This document shows positions 52,975-63,205 of a stretch of 64,000 nucleotides of DNA, piece after piece (position 1 is the first letter of the stretch; every line of letters begins with the position of its first letter). The DNA comes from an uncultured Arachnia sp. GTDB lineage: Bacteria; Actinomycetota; Actinomycetes; Propionibacteriales; Propionibacteriaceae. The position numbers were made by a program, and so were the translations under genes. Below the pieces are notes generated by a model. It did not search any database and was not told the origin of the DNA. It was given only the letters and a program-made list of their open reading frames with translations. The stretch covers positions 1 through 64,000 of the forward strand of contig CAKUBE010000008.1 in NCBI GenBank assembly GCA_934636715.1, given 5' to 3'.

Positions 52975-53496
52975 TTACCACCTTCGAGCGATACGAACCA
53001 GAGTCCAGTCCTTCATTACGACGATCGCCTCACGCAGCACGGGGTGCGACTGGAGTCGTCGGTCGATCTCCTCGATCGACTCCAGCTCGTCCCGCGGCGA
53101 TCGAGCCAGATCAATGATCACCCGGTCAGCCTGACGCTTCGCTCTGCGCATCTGGGCAGAGATGTTGTTCCTACCCGCGCCCCGCGGGCTCTTCAGTTCC
53201 CAGATCAGTCCCTCAATCAGTAAATCGGGGTTGGCTACGCCATCAGCCTCGACCCGCTCGCGGAAGAACACGTCAAAGCCAGCAGCGATTCGCTTCGCCG
53301 CCGCTAGCTCATGGTCCTGCGGGAGAGCTGTTGGATGGACCCCAACGACGCCGTAGCTCTTCGTGTCTGGTTGGGTGAGGTATCGCTTCCACCCCCGTTC
53401 GTCGTCGAGTGCGCTCACCTTGGGCTGTGGCGGGTTGCCCCAGCCCTCTCTGCGCCGCTGACCGGCATCCCGACCACTACGCTCTGCGCGAGTCAC
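52975..53496 (-). CDS. Orphan CdiA C-terminal tRNase-like domain protein
   Basis: The product is 173 aa from the GTG at 53496. The C-terminal about 110 residues match the CdiA-type tRNA nuclease fold (PD-(D/E)xK-like): AAGFDVFFRERVEADGVANP, then DLLIEGLIWELKSPRG (D, then E-x-K), then QMRRAKRQADRVIIDL. This domain normally ends long contact-dependent inhibition proteins and cleaves tRNA in the target cell. Here it is stand-alone, with a short polar N-terminus and no signal peptide or pretoxin domain. No immunity-sized gene is visible downstream (52770-52974). It may be a decayed or captured toxin tip, or a resident nuclease of a mobile island. The family call is from motif memory. Confidence 0.65.
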   Translation of the reverse strand: MTRAERSGRDAGQRRREGWGNPPQPKVSALDDERGWKRYLTQPDTKSYGVVGVHPTALPQDHELAAAKRIAAGFDVFFRERVEADGVANPDLLIEGLIWELKSPRGAGRNNISAQMRRAKRQADRVIIDLARSPRDELESIEEIDRRLQSHPVLREAIVVMKDWTLVRIARRW

Positions 53497-53596
53497 GGAT
53501 CACAACGACGTTGCCGGCCAGGGCCGATCCAAGGCACCGTTCCCATACCCCTGTTATGTCGAAATCAGGCACAGGCGTTGCACCGACGCGCGGATC

Positions 53597-53635
53597 TGTG
53601 GACAACATCCGTATCCGCCGAGCATCTGTGGACAA
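53597..53635 (-). other. Pair of DnaA-box-like 9-mers, 30 bp apart
   Basis: The minus strand reads TTGTCCACA at 53605-53597 and 53635-53627. They are separated by 30 bp (about three helical turns) within repeats of ATCTGTGGACAAC. They lie between the divergent tRNase-like and pRiA4b/UPF0158 genes. Confidence 0.45.
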
Positions 53636-53692
53636 CCGGTGTGGTGTCAGGCTGAGGCAGGGCACGACCGCCCGAGCTGGCATGATCGGCAC

Positions 53693-54946
53693 ATGGCACG
53701 AACCTGGGTTGGGATCACAGTGGAGTTGCTTGGCGGGCGCGGGGAGGAGCTGTGGCCAATGCCCGGACGCGTGTTCGCCGTCGGACAGTCGCACACGTTC
53801 GACGACCTCGCCGACGCGATCAACGCGGCGTTCGCCCGATGGGACCGCGCCCATCTCTCGCTGTTCACGCTCTCCGACGGGCGTGTGATCACCGATCGGG
53901 ACACCGGTGCGGCTCTCACGGCCTCTGCCGGAGGCCCGCTCATCGCCGCCCTCGACATCGCCTCCACCAAGGTGATGCGAACCGTGCGGCTGGGCGAGGA
54001 GTTCCAGTTCACCTTCGACCTCGGTGATTCCTGGACGCACCGCTGCATCGTCGAGGACGCCAAGATCGACGCCGTCGAGGAGCTGGGCATCCGCCCCGAC
54101 AAGCCGCTTCCCTACTGGGGCTGGGGCCAGATCCCTGACCAGTACGGTCGGCGATGGGCCGATGACGACGGCTCTGGATCGACGCCCCCGGCCCCGTCGC
54201 GCCCTCATCCGATGATCACTGGCGAGTGGCCCGCGGAAGAGCAGATGCCGGTTCTCGACCCGACCGAGCTCCGCATCGCGGCTGCCACTGGTGACGTGCC
54301 CAGGTTCCTCGCCGCGATCTCCGGGCGAGACATCGACGAGGCACTCCAGCACATCGCGAGGGGCCTGCCCGGGGCTCTCGCTCAAGGTTCCGAAGGAATC
54401 GAAGAGATCACGCTTTCCGTCATCAACAGGCTCATCTGGCGATCGCTCCCGGGCGACCAAGTAGCCGCCGACGACCTACTCGCGCTGCTGCATAACGAAC
54501 CCCTGCCCGGCCGCGCGGTGCCGGTGAGCCTCGACGACCTCCTCAGCGTTCTTTCAGGGTATGACGATTCGCGCGGCGGCTTTTTAGACCTCGAAACCGG
54601 AGAGTCGTACTTCGATTGGCAAACTGACTCCTACACAGTCGGCGAGGAGGTGGCCATCGACCCCGACAAGGACCCGGATCGATACCTCTGGCTACATCGC
54701 TTCGACTCCCGCGAGTCATGGCAGGACATGGCGTCCTTCACCGAACGCCAACGCGACTCGAGAAGACGGGAACAGCTCGAACTCGCTATCGAGGGCCGAG
54801 GCGCCTTCCGCAGGTTCCGCGACGTCATCTACCAGAACGGCCTTGGGGATGCTTGGCGCCTCTTCTCCGAAGACCGCCAGCTCGGGCGCGCCCGTGAACT
54901 GCTCGCCGAACACGGAGTCCGGCTCTCTTCCGTCAAGCAACGCTGA
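53693..54946 (+). CDS. pRiA4b ORF-3-like and UPF0158 fusion protein
   Basis: This 417-aa protein has an N-terminal pRiA4b ORF-3 domain (about 1-170). It reads ITVELLGGRGEELWPMPGR and later FDLGDSWTHRCIVEDAK, whose F-D-x-G-D-x-W-x-H motif defines the family. A linker follows (about 170-280). The C-terminal UPF0158 domain (about 285-417) has GGFLDLETGE, then DRYLWLHRFDSRESWQDM and RAFRRFRDV-like ERGAFRRF. pRiA4b ORF-3 proteins are linked to plasmids and transposons; UPF0158 is unknown. The fusion is recurrent in Actinobacteria. No role can be stated. The ATG at 53693 has no strong ribosome site. It is one of two genes of the island. Confidence 0.75.
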   Translation: MARTWVGITVELLGGRGEELWPMPGRVFAVGQSHTFDDLADAINAAFARWDRAHLSLFTLSDGRVITDRDTGAALTASAGGPLIAALDIASTKVMRTVRLGEEFQFTFDLGDSWTHRCIVEDAKIDAVEELGIRPDKPLPYWGWGQIPDQYGRRWADDDGSGSTPPAPSRPHPMITGEWPAEEQMPVLDPTELRIAAATGDVPRFLAAISGRDIDEALQHIARGLPGALAQGSEGIEEITLSVINRLIWRSLPGDQVAADDLLALLHNEPLPGRAVPVSLDDLLSVLSGYDDSRGGFLDLETGESYFDWQTDSYTVGEEVAIDPDKDPDRYLWLHRFDSRESWQDMASFTERQRDSRRREQLELAIEGRGAFRRFRDVIYQNGLGDAWRLFSEDRQLGRARELLAEHGVRLSSVKQR

Positions 54947-55314
54947 CTGGCCGCGCTAGTGGTCGGTAGCGCGACCAGTACCCCGCCTCCAGTCTGGACT
55001 TGCCCTCGTCAACTCGGGGCGGCTATCCTGAACGGCTGCCTTCGTACTGGGCGGAAACGCTGTGGCGTGTCCCGTTCCCTCGTCGGCGGAGGTGGGCGTC
55101 CCTGCTATGGACAGGTATCTCACAGGTAAGGGCCTCGGCCCCGGGGTTCGACTCCCCTTTCCGGGCTCCGGCCCCGCAGACGCTGAAGCGGCCCTGCACC
55201 CATCCCTCGGGCATGGGTCCGCCGCCAAGCCGGCGGGGCCGGGGTTCGGGCACAACTGCAATGCCAAACTAACCCGTCAGGCATCCGCCTGGCCGTTTCC
55301 GAAGGAGAAGCGAC
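54947..55314. other. Non-coding spacer with right direct repeat and tRNA-T-arm-like scar
   Basis: This 368-bp stretch begins with a CTAGTGGT block (from 54956), holds the right 79-bp repeat, and then a T-arm-like sequence (GGGGTTCGACTCCCC near 55144-55158) without a tRNA 5' half. Two GC-rich hairpins (ACCCAT/ATGGGT near 55200) lead to the SPFH start with AAGGAGAAG. I see no gene. Confidence 0.5.
54995..55073 (+). repeat. 79-bp direct repeat, right copy of the island
   Basis: This begins TGGACTTGCCCTCGTCAA and keeps CTGAACGGCTGCCTTCGT and GCTGTGGCGTGTCCC. It is the same orientation as 52824-52902. Confidence 0.75.
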
Positions 55315-55989
55315 ATGCGACTCACCTGGGCCCACGTAGCGGTCGATCCGCACGAGGCCGTCGTCCGTTACCTCGGCGCCGACGCCGAGATCCTCACCAC
55401 GGGGCGCCACCCGCGCCGCCGTTCCGCGATCTACCGCGCCGTCGACCTGCGCCGCCAGCTACTGCAGCTCGCCACGCAGGAAATCCCGACGGCAGACGGC
55501 GCGCTGGTGAAGGCGACTGCGGTGATCGAGCTTGCCGTCTCCGATCCGATCGCGACCCTTGCCGTCGCGAACCCGCAGGATGTCGTGTACCTGGCCGTCC
55601 AGATCGCACTGCGCGACGAGTTCGCCACGCTGTCTACCGAGGACGCGGCCAAGGCGCCGCGCCTCGACGCCGGCCTCACGGAGCGGCTTACCTCGCGGGC
55701 TATCGACGCCGGGGCGTCGGTCGGCGTGCGCGTGTTCGCCGTCGTACTGAAGGACGTCATCCTGCCGCCCGACCTGCGCACGGCCGCGCTGGAGCTCATC
55801 ACGGCTCGCACGCGTGGGCTTGCGCAGCTCGAGGCTGCGCGCTCCGAGACGGCCGCGCTCCGCTCCCTGGCGAACGGCGCGAAGATCCTCGAGGATCACC
55901 CGGCGCTCGCGCAGCTGCGCATGGTGCAGTCGCTCCCCCTGGGCTCGACGCTGCAGCTAACCCTGCCCTCCGAGGACTCCGACAGATGA
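55315..55989 (+). CDS. SPFH/band-7 domain protein
   Basis: The product is 224 aa with an SPFH-type core (slipin-like): RRSAIYRAVDLRRQLLQLAT, then ADGALVKATAVIELAVSDP, then VVYLAVQIALRDEFATLS. The helical C-terminus has LEAARSETAALRSLANGAK. There is no N-terminal membrane segment, unlike true slipins and flotillins, so it would be soluble or recruited. The start at 55315 has GGAGAAG 5 bp upstream. Its stop overlaps the next gene (ATGA), which encodes a membrane protein, so the two probably make a membrane complex. Confidence 0.75.
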   Translation: MRLTWAHVAVDPHEAVVRYLGADAEILTTGRHPRRRSAIYRAVDLRRQLLQLATQEIPTADGALVKATAVIELAVSDPIATLAVANPQDVVYLAVQIALRDEFATLSTEDAAKAPRLDAGLTERLTSRAIDAGASVGVRVFAVVLKDVILPPDLRTAALELITARTRGLAQLEAARSETAALRSLANGAKILEDHPALAQLRMVQSLPLGSTLQLTLPSEDSDR

Positions 55990-56732
55990 CCTCGTCGCAG
56001 CCGCTCGCACCGGCGGGTTGGTACCCGTCACCCGACGGCGCGCCGGCACTGCGCTGGTGGGATGGCACGCAGTGGACCGCGCAGGAGCGGCCGCTTCCCG
56101 CGATTCGCCCCCCTGAACAGCAGCAGAAGGCCGACGGCCTTGCGGCCCTCGCCACGTGGACCCGGTTGTTTCTCATCGGCTCAGCTGCGCTGTCGATCGG
56201 GTTCGTCGCGCATGAGATCGTCGGGGTCGCCGCGATGAACCGCTTCCTCGCAGGTGAGGCCGGCATCGGCGAGCTCGATGCGTACGACGCGCGAGCCGTG
56301 CCGTTCACGTTCGCCGTGATGGGGGCCACCCTGCTCACCGGACTCACCTGGATCATCTGGCAGGAGCGCGCCGCCCGCCGCGTGAAGCCGTTCCTGAAGC
56401 GCTCCCCGGGATGGCACGCCGCGTCGTGGATCATCCCGGTCATCGCGCTCTGGTTTCCGTACCAGAACGTGTCGGACCTGTTCCGGTTGTCTCGTGGAAG
56501 CCATCCGCGCTGGCTGGGCGTGTGGTGGGGGCTCTGGGTCGGGGGGAGTCTGCTCAGCAACGCGGCGACGCAGATCGCGCTGCGGACCGAGACGCTGGAG
56601 GAGTACGTCATCGTCACGATGCTGAGCATCGCGAGCCACACCCTGCTGATCGCCGCCGTGCCGCTCGCATGCCTCGTCGTCCGAGACCTCACCCGCAGCC
56701 TCGATGAGGCACAGATCTCATCGAGCGGCTAG
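55986..56732 (+). CDS. DUF2510/DUF4328 membrane protein
   Basis: The product is 248 aa. The N-terminus is a DUF2510 module (PAGWYPSPDGAPALRWWDGT). About five membrane segments follow, with the DUF4328 pattern (RLFLIGSAALSIGFVAHEIV; ASWIIPVIALWFPYQNVSDL; HPRWLGVWWGLWVGGSLL). The function of DUF4328 is unknown. It is coupled to the SPFH gene through a 4-bp ATGA overlap. The downstream acetamidase gene begins about 96 bp later. Confidence 0.8.
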   Translation: MTSSQPLAPAGWYPSPDGAPALRWWDGTQWTAQERPLPAIRPPEQQQKADGLAALATWTRLFLIGSAALSIGFVAHEIVGVAAMNRFLAGEAGIGELDAYDARAVPFTFAVMGATLLTGLTWIIWQERAARRVKPFLKRSPGWHAASWIIPVIALWFPYQNVSDLFRLSRGSHPRWLGVWWGLWVGGSLLSNAATQIALRTETLEEYVIVTMLSIASHTLLIAAVPLACLVVRDLTRSLDEAQISSSG

Positions 56733-56828
56733 TTCGAAACGCAACGGCATCCGTTCGCAACGGTTCCGACATGGCCCTGACAAGTCATCTCGCTACGTTC
56801 GAGGCATCGACGAGCGAAGGAGTCAGCC

Positions 56829-58184
56829 ATGACCGATCCCCATCCACCCATCGACGCTGAAGAGGCGTCGGCACTCATCGAGTCTGGCGTCGGCCGTCGC
56901 GGTCTGCTGCTCGCAGCCGCTGCGATGGGCGTCGGCTCGACCGTCGCGGCAGCATCCGCCACCACCGCTGCAGCGCATCCCCGGTCGAAGGGCTCGTTCT
57001 ACGAGGGAGTGCTCCAACCAGGCAAGGGCCGCATCCGCGGCGATCACTACCTGCCGTCCCGCACCGGGGACGTGTTGTGGGGGTATGTCCCGACGGTCCA
57101 TGCGACGCCCGTGATGTCGATGCGGTCGGGGCAGACGGTGACCATCGACTCGGTCTCGCACGAGGGCATCCTCGAAGACCAGGGCCGCGACCCGGTGTCG
57201 TGGCTCGGTGGCCACGGCGTGAAGAAGCGCGACGTACTCACGGATGCCATCGACATCGCCGCGAACTACCAGCGCACGCCTCGCAGCTTTGACGTCGACG
57301 GCCCGCACGTGGTGACCGGACCGATCCGGGTCAAGGGTGCCGAGCCGGGTGACGTACTGAAGATCGAGACCCTCGACCTGCGTGCCCGCGTGCCCTACGG
57401 CGTCGTCTCCAGCAGGCACGGCAAGGGTGCGCTGGCGATCACCCCGTCGGGCGAGGCCCCCGCCGGCATCGGCATGGGCGAGGTGATGCCCCCGCACGCC
57501 ACGGACAATCGCGCATCGGGAATCCCCACCGACTACGGCAACGTGTCGGTGTTCACCTCGGTCGAGGGCAAGAACGGCGTGATGAGGTCGGGGCGCCGCA
57601 CGCTGCGCTTCCCGGTCAACCCCTTCTTCGGGATGATGGGCGTCGCCTACTCCGAGGCTCCCGGCCTGACCGACCCGAGCGCCAACTCGATCCCGCCGAC
57701 GCTCGGCGGCGGCAACATCGACATCCGCCACCTCGGCGCCGGTTCCACCTTCTACCTTCCGGTGGCTGCGGACGGCGCGTTGTTCTACGTCGGCGACCCC
57801 CACCATGCGATGGGTGACGGCGAGGTGGCGCTGACGGCGATGGAGGGTTCGCTGCGCGGAACGTTCCGGCTGACGGTGTGCAAGAAGGGGTCGGGAGACG
57901 CCCCCAAGGTGGCCTTCCGCTACCCGTTCGCCGAGACGGCCACCGACTGGATCCCGATCGGGTTGTCGGACCCGAACGGCAGCGTCGACGGCCAGGGCAG
58001 CGACCTGAACATCGCGATGCGCCGGGCCGTGGTGAACGCCCTCGACTTCCTGGAACAGGACAAGGGCCTGAATCGCGCCGTCGCCTACGCCTACCTCTCG
58101 GCCGCCGCACACTTCTCGGTCACCCAGGTCGTCGACCGAACCACCGGCGTCCACGGGCTGATCCGCAAGAGCGATCTGCGGTGA
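56829..58184 (+). CDS. Tat-exported acetamidase/formamidase-like enzyme
   Basis: This 451-aa protein carries a twin-arginine signal (VGRRGLLLAAAAMGVGSTVA, cut near ATTAAAHP). The mature part follows the acetamidase/formamidase family: KGRIRGDHYLPSRTGDVLWG, MRSGQTVTIDSVSHEG, PFFGMMGVAYSEAPG, GGGNIDIRHLGAGSTFYLP, then GDPHHAMGDGEVALTAMEG. The family hydrolyses short-chain amides and binds a metal. Export of such an enzyme is unusual, since acetamidases are mostly cytosolic. The start ATG at 56829 has GAAGGAG upstream. A strong terminator follows. Confidence 0.88.
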   Translation: MTDPHPPIDAEEASALIESGVGRRGLLLAAAAMGVGSTVAAASATTAAAHPRSKGSFYEGVLQPGKGRIRGDHYLPSRTGDVLWGYVPTVHATPVMSMRSGQTVTIDSVSHEGILEDQGRDPVSWLGGHGVKKRDVLTDAIDIAANYQRTPRSFDVDGPHVVTGPIRVKGAEPGDVLKIETLDLRARVPYGVVSSRHGKGALAITPSGEAPAGIGMGEVMPPHATDNRASGIPTDYGNVSVFTSVEGKNGVMRSGRRTLRFPVNPFFGMMGVAYSEAPGLTDPSANSIPPTLGGGNIDIRHLGAGSTFYLPVAADGALFYVGDPHHAMGDGEVALTAMEGSLRGTFRLTVCKKGSGDAPKVAFRYPFAETATDWIPIGLSDPNGSVDGQGSDLNIAMRRAVVNALDFLEQDKGLNRAVAYAYLSAAAHFSVTQVVDRTTGVHGLIRKSDLR

Positions 58185-58232
58185 CTTAGCGGCGGCATCT
58201 CGCCGCAGCCCGTGCCGAGCCGCCGAGGGCGG

Positions 58233-58279
58233 AACGCGAGGCGGGGCCCGAACCGAGGGTTCGGGCCCCGCCTCGCGTT
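58233..58279. terminator. Bidirectional terminator with a 22-bp perfect stem
   Basis: The left arm begins AACGCGAGGCGGGGCCC (58233-58254), then loop GAG, then the exact complement to 58279. It stands between the convergent acetamidase and nrdJ genes. Confidence 0.9.
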
Positions 58280-58286
58280 CAGACGA

Positions 58287-61127
<2,841 letters not shown>

Positions 61128-61169
61128 AACTATCCCCTCTTCGGTGTTTCCTGGATTCCTGTGGCTATG

Positions 61170-61682
61170 TCAGCCGATGAGTGGCTCTTGCGCCGAGCCT
61201 AGCTCCGGCTCCGGAACAGGCCGACGGTTCCTGGCGTCGACCTCGATCCGGATGGTGTCGATCTCCCGCTGGAAGTCGTCGATCGACTGATAGTTCTTGT
61301 AGACGCTGGCGAAACGCAGGTAAGCGACGGCGTCGAGCTCCTCGAGGGGGCCGAGGATGGCCACTCCGATCTGCTCGGCGGGGATCTCCGCCTGTCCGGA
61401 TGCCCGCAGCGAGTCCTCGACCCGCTGCGCAAGCGACGCGAGCTGGGCCGGGGTGACCGGCCGTCCCTTGCACGCCTTGGAGACGCCCCTGATGACCTTC
61501 TCGCGGCTGAACGCCTCGACCACGCCCGACCGCTTGACCACCGTCAGGACGATCTGTTCGACGGTGGTGAACTTGCGCTCGCACGCCGGGCACAGCCTCC
61601 TGCGGCGGATGGCCGAGCCATCCTCCGTGGCACGTGAGTCCGACACCTTGGTGTCGGAGTGCCGGCAGAAGGGGCAGTGCAT
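61170..61682 (-). CDS. nrdR: Transcriptional repressor NrdR
   Basis: The product is the 170-aa NrdR. An N-terminal zinc ribbon reads [17 protein letters not shown] and CPACERKF (C3, C6 and a second CxxC pair). An ATP-cone domain follows ([19 protein letters not shown]), ending in a helical tail. NrdR senses ATP/dATP and represses ribonucleotide reductase genes at paired boxes. I chose the ATG at 61682, where all known NrdR begin; the upstream in-frame extension is rejected. It heads nrdR-nrdJ, and two box-like sites are upstream. Confidence 0.94.
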   Translation of the reverse strand: MHCPFCRHSDTKVSDSRATEDGSAIRRRRLCPACERKFTTVEQIVLTVVKRSGVVEAFSREKVIRGVSKACKGRPVTPAQLASLAQRVEDSLRASGQAEIPAEQIGVAILGPLEELDAVAYLRFASVYKNYQSIDDFQREIDTIRIEVDARNRRPVPEPELGSAQEPLIG

Positions 61683-61740
61683 GATCCATCCTGTCGCGTT
61701 GATCCCGTGGGTGAGTCGCGTCGGCATCGATTCCCGCGAA

Positions 61741-61754
61741 CCACTATCTGTGGG
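61741..61754 (-). promoter_or_regulatory. NrdR-box-like site, proximal
   Basis: The minus strand reads CCCACAGATAGTGG, close to the C/A-rich NrdR box form. It lies 59 bp upstream of nrdR. Confidence 0.5.
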
Positions 61755-61772
61755 GGATCCAGCGCCTCTGCT

Positions 61773-61787
61773 CTACTAGATATGGGG
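61773..61787 (-). promoter_or_regulatory. NrdR-box-like site, distal
   Basis: The minus strand reads CCCCATATCTAGTAG. Its centre is about 32 bp (three turns) from the proximal site, the spacing seen for paired NrdR boxes. Confidence 0.5.
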
Positions 61788-61889
61788 ATCTTAGGCACTC
61801 GGAGGCCGTAAACACAAACGGACACGCCAAACGAATCGACGGATGATCAGACGGTGCGCGCGAACTCCTGGAAGGCCGCGCGCCGAGCC

Positions 61890-62222
61890 TCAGGGGTGGT
61901 CGACGTGAGCCCACGCGGGGTGCCCCGCGACGTACTCCTTGGCCGGGTCGGGATGCGTCATCGCGGCGAACTGGGGAACGCATACCGCGACGCCGAACAT
62001 GGCGACCACAGCCACCGCGGCGACTTTCAGACGCAGCGCCCACGGGACAGGCCGCGGCGCCGGAGCGACCACGCAGGACGAGGCGCGGCCCGCGCGACCC
62101 GCTGTCACGCGCCGTTGCGGGTGGGCGACAGGGGCCTTCAACTCGGGCCGGCGAGACGGCGAGGAGACGGCGACACGGCGTCCGCCTGGGCGAACGACCT
62201 CGGAGTGAGTAGCGACGGTCAT
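61890..62222 (-). CDS. Small single-pass membrane protein, divergent from lexA, SOS-box controlled
   Basis: The product is 110 aa. The first about 60 residues are basic and disordered (VRPGGRRVAVSSPSRRPELK). One membrane segment follows at about 67-88 (LRLKVAAVAVVAMFGVAV), then a short outer tail (MTHPDPAKEYVAGHPAWAHV). The ATG at 62222 has GGGAGG 6 bp upstream. Two GAAC-N4-GTTC-like boxes lie within 85 bp upstream. This is the slot occupied in many Actinobacteria by a LysM-containing SOS division inhibitor, but no LysM is present here. It may be a minimal or diverged form; the role is inference. Confidence 0.6.
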   Translation of the reverse strand: MTVATHSEVVRPGGRRVAVSSPSRRPELKAPVAHPQRRVTAGRAGRASSCVVAPAPRPVPWALRLKVAAVAVVAMFGVAVCVPQFAAMTHPDPAKEYVAGHPAWAHVDHP

Positions 62223-62242
62223 GACAACCTCCCATGTAACCT

Positions 62243-62257
62243 AGAACGCCTGTTCGA
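62243..62257. promoter_or_regulatory. LexA box 1, near the divergent membrane gene
   Basis: AGAACGCCTGTTCGA has the exact core GAAC-N4-GTTC of the actinobacterial LexA box. It is 22 bp upstream of the small membrane gene. Confidence 0.8.
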
Positions 62258-62288
62258 TTCATACTGTAGCCCCATCCGGGCCGCAAAT

Positions 62289-62303
62289 CAAACGCTTGTT
62301 CGA
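62289..62303. promoter_or_regulatory. LexA box 2, one mismatch
   Basis: CAAACGCTTGTTCGA is one base off the GAAC-N4-GTTC core, 46 bp from box 1. Confidence 0.55.
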
Positions 62304-62391
62304 GGTGAACTTCTGCCCGCTCTTGCGGTGCAGGACACACTCCACCAGGAGGGTCTGACAATTTTCGGGGAGGGCGACACGCCGGCCATAT

Positions 62392-62405
62392 CGAACACAC
62401 GTTCC
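62392..62405. promoter_or_regulatory. LexA box 3, at the lexA promoter
   Basis: CGAACACACGTTCC has the exact core and lies 23 bp before the lexA ATG, so lexA should repress itself. Confidence 0.8.
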
Positions 62406-62427
62406 GACGCTCAGGTAGGCTGTGGTA

Positions 62428-63189
62428 ATGGCTGAAGACACCTCCACTCCGCGGCGCGGACGCGGCCGCCCCACCAACGAGGAGATCGCTGCCGAGCTCG
62501 GCGGCGTCACCCAGTTCGCGGGTACGGGCGCCACCGGGCTGACTCCGCGCCAGATCAAGATCCTGCTGGTGATCCGCGAGGCGATGGAGGCGGCCGGCTA
62601 CCCGCCCAGCATCCGTGACATCGCGCAGCGCGCGGGGCTGGCGTCGACGTCGTCGGTCTCACACCAGCTGAAGGTGCTCGAGGAGAAGGGCTTCCTGCGC
62701 CGCGATCCGAACCGCCCGCGCGCGCTGGTGGTGACGCTGCCCGAGGAACTGCCGGTCCCTCCCAAGGGATCGCCGCGCCCGATGGACTCGGAGCAGAGCT
62801 ACGACGCCACGCCGCAGTCGGTCACCGCTCCGCTCGTCGGCCGGATCGCCGCCGGCGGCCCTGTCCTCGCGACCCAGCAGATCGAGGACGTGTTCGCACT
62901 CCCCCGCCAGCTGGTGGGAGACGGCGAGATCTTCATGCTGGAGGTCCGCGGGGACTCGATGATCGAGGCGGCCATCTGCGACGGCGACTGGGTCGTCGTG
63001 CGCCGCCAACCCGACGCGGTCAACGGCGACATCGTCGCCGCCCTGCTCGACGACGAGGCCACCGTCAAGACCTTCAAGCGCGCGGACGGCAAGGTCTGGC
63101 TGCTCCCGCACAACGAGCGCTACTCGCCCATCGACGGCACCTACGCGTCCATCATGGGCAAGGTCGTCGCGGTGTTGCGCAAGCTCTGA
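62428..63189 (+). CDS. lexA: SOS repressor LexA
   Basis: This 253-aa repressor has an N-terminal winged HTH (about 38-95, [20 protein letters not shown], then [20 protein letters not shown]). The self-cleavage site is A142-G143 in [12 protein letters not shown]. The catalytic serine is S177 in [11 protein letters not shown], and the lysine is K214 in EATVKTFKR. RecA-ssDNA triggers autocleavage. The first about 38 residues are an extension typical of actinobacterial LexA. I start at ATG 62428; an upstream GTG (62422) is weaker. LexA box 3 precedes it. Confidence 0.95.
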   Translation: MAEDTSTPRRGRGRPTNEEIAAELGGVTQFAGTGATGLTPRQIKILLVIREAMEAAGYPPSIRDIAQRAGLASTSSVSHQLKVLEEKGFLRRDPNRPRALVVTLPEELPVPPKGSPRPMDSEQSYDATPQSVTAPLVGRIAAGGPVLATQQIEDVFALPRQLVGDGEIFMLEVRGDSMIEAAICDGDWVVVRRQPDAVNGDIVAALLDDEATVKTFKRADGKVWLLPHNERYSPIDGTYASIMGKVVAVLRKL

Positions 63190-63205
63190 CCTTTCGCGCG
63201 GGGCG

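Noticed and set aside
55090..55190. Complete tRNA or tmRNA gene
   Set aside because: Only a T-arm-like hairpin is present; no acceptor 5' strand, D-arm or anticodon arm could be paired.
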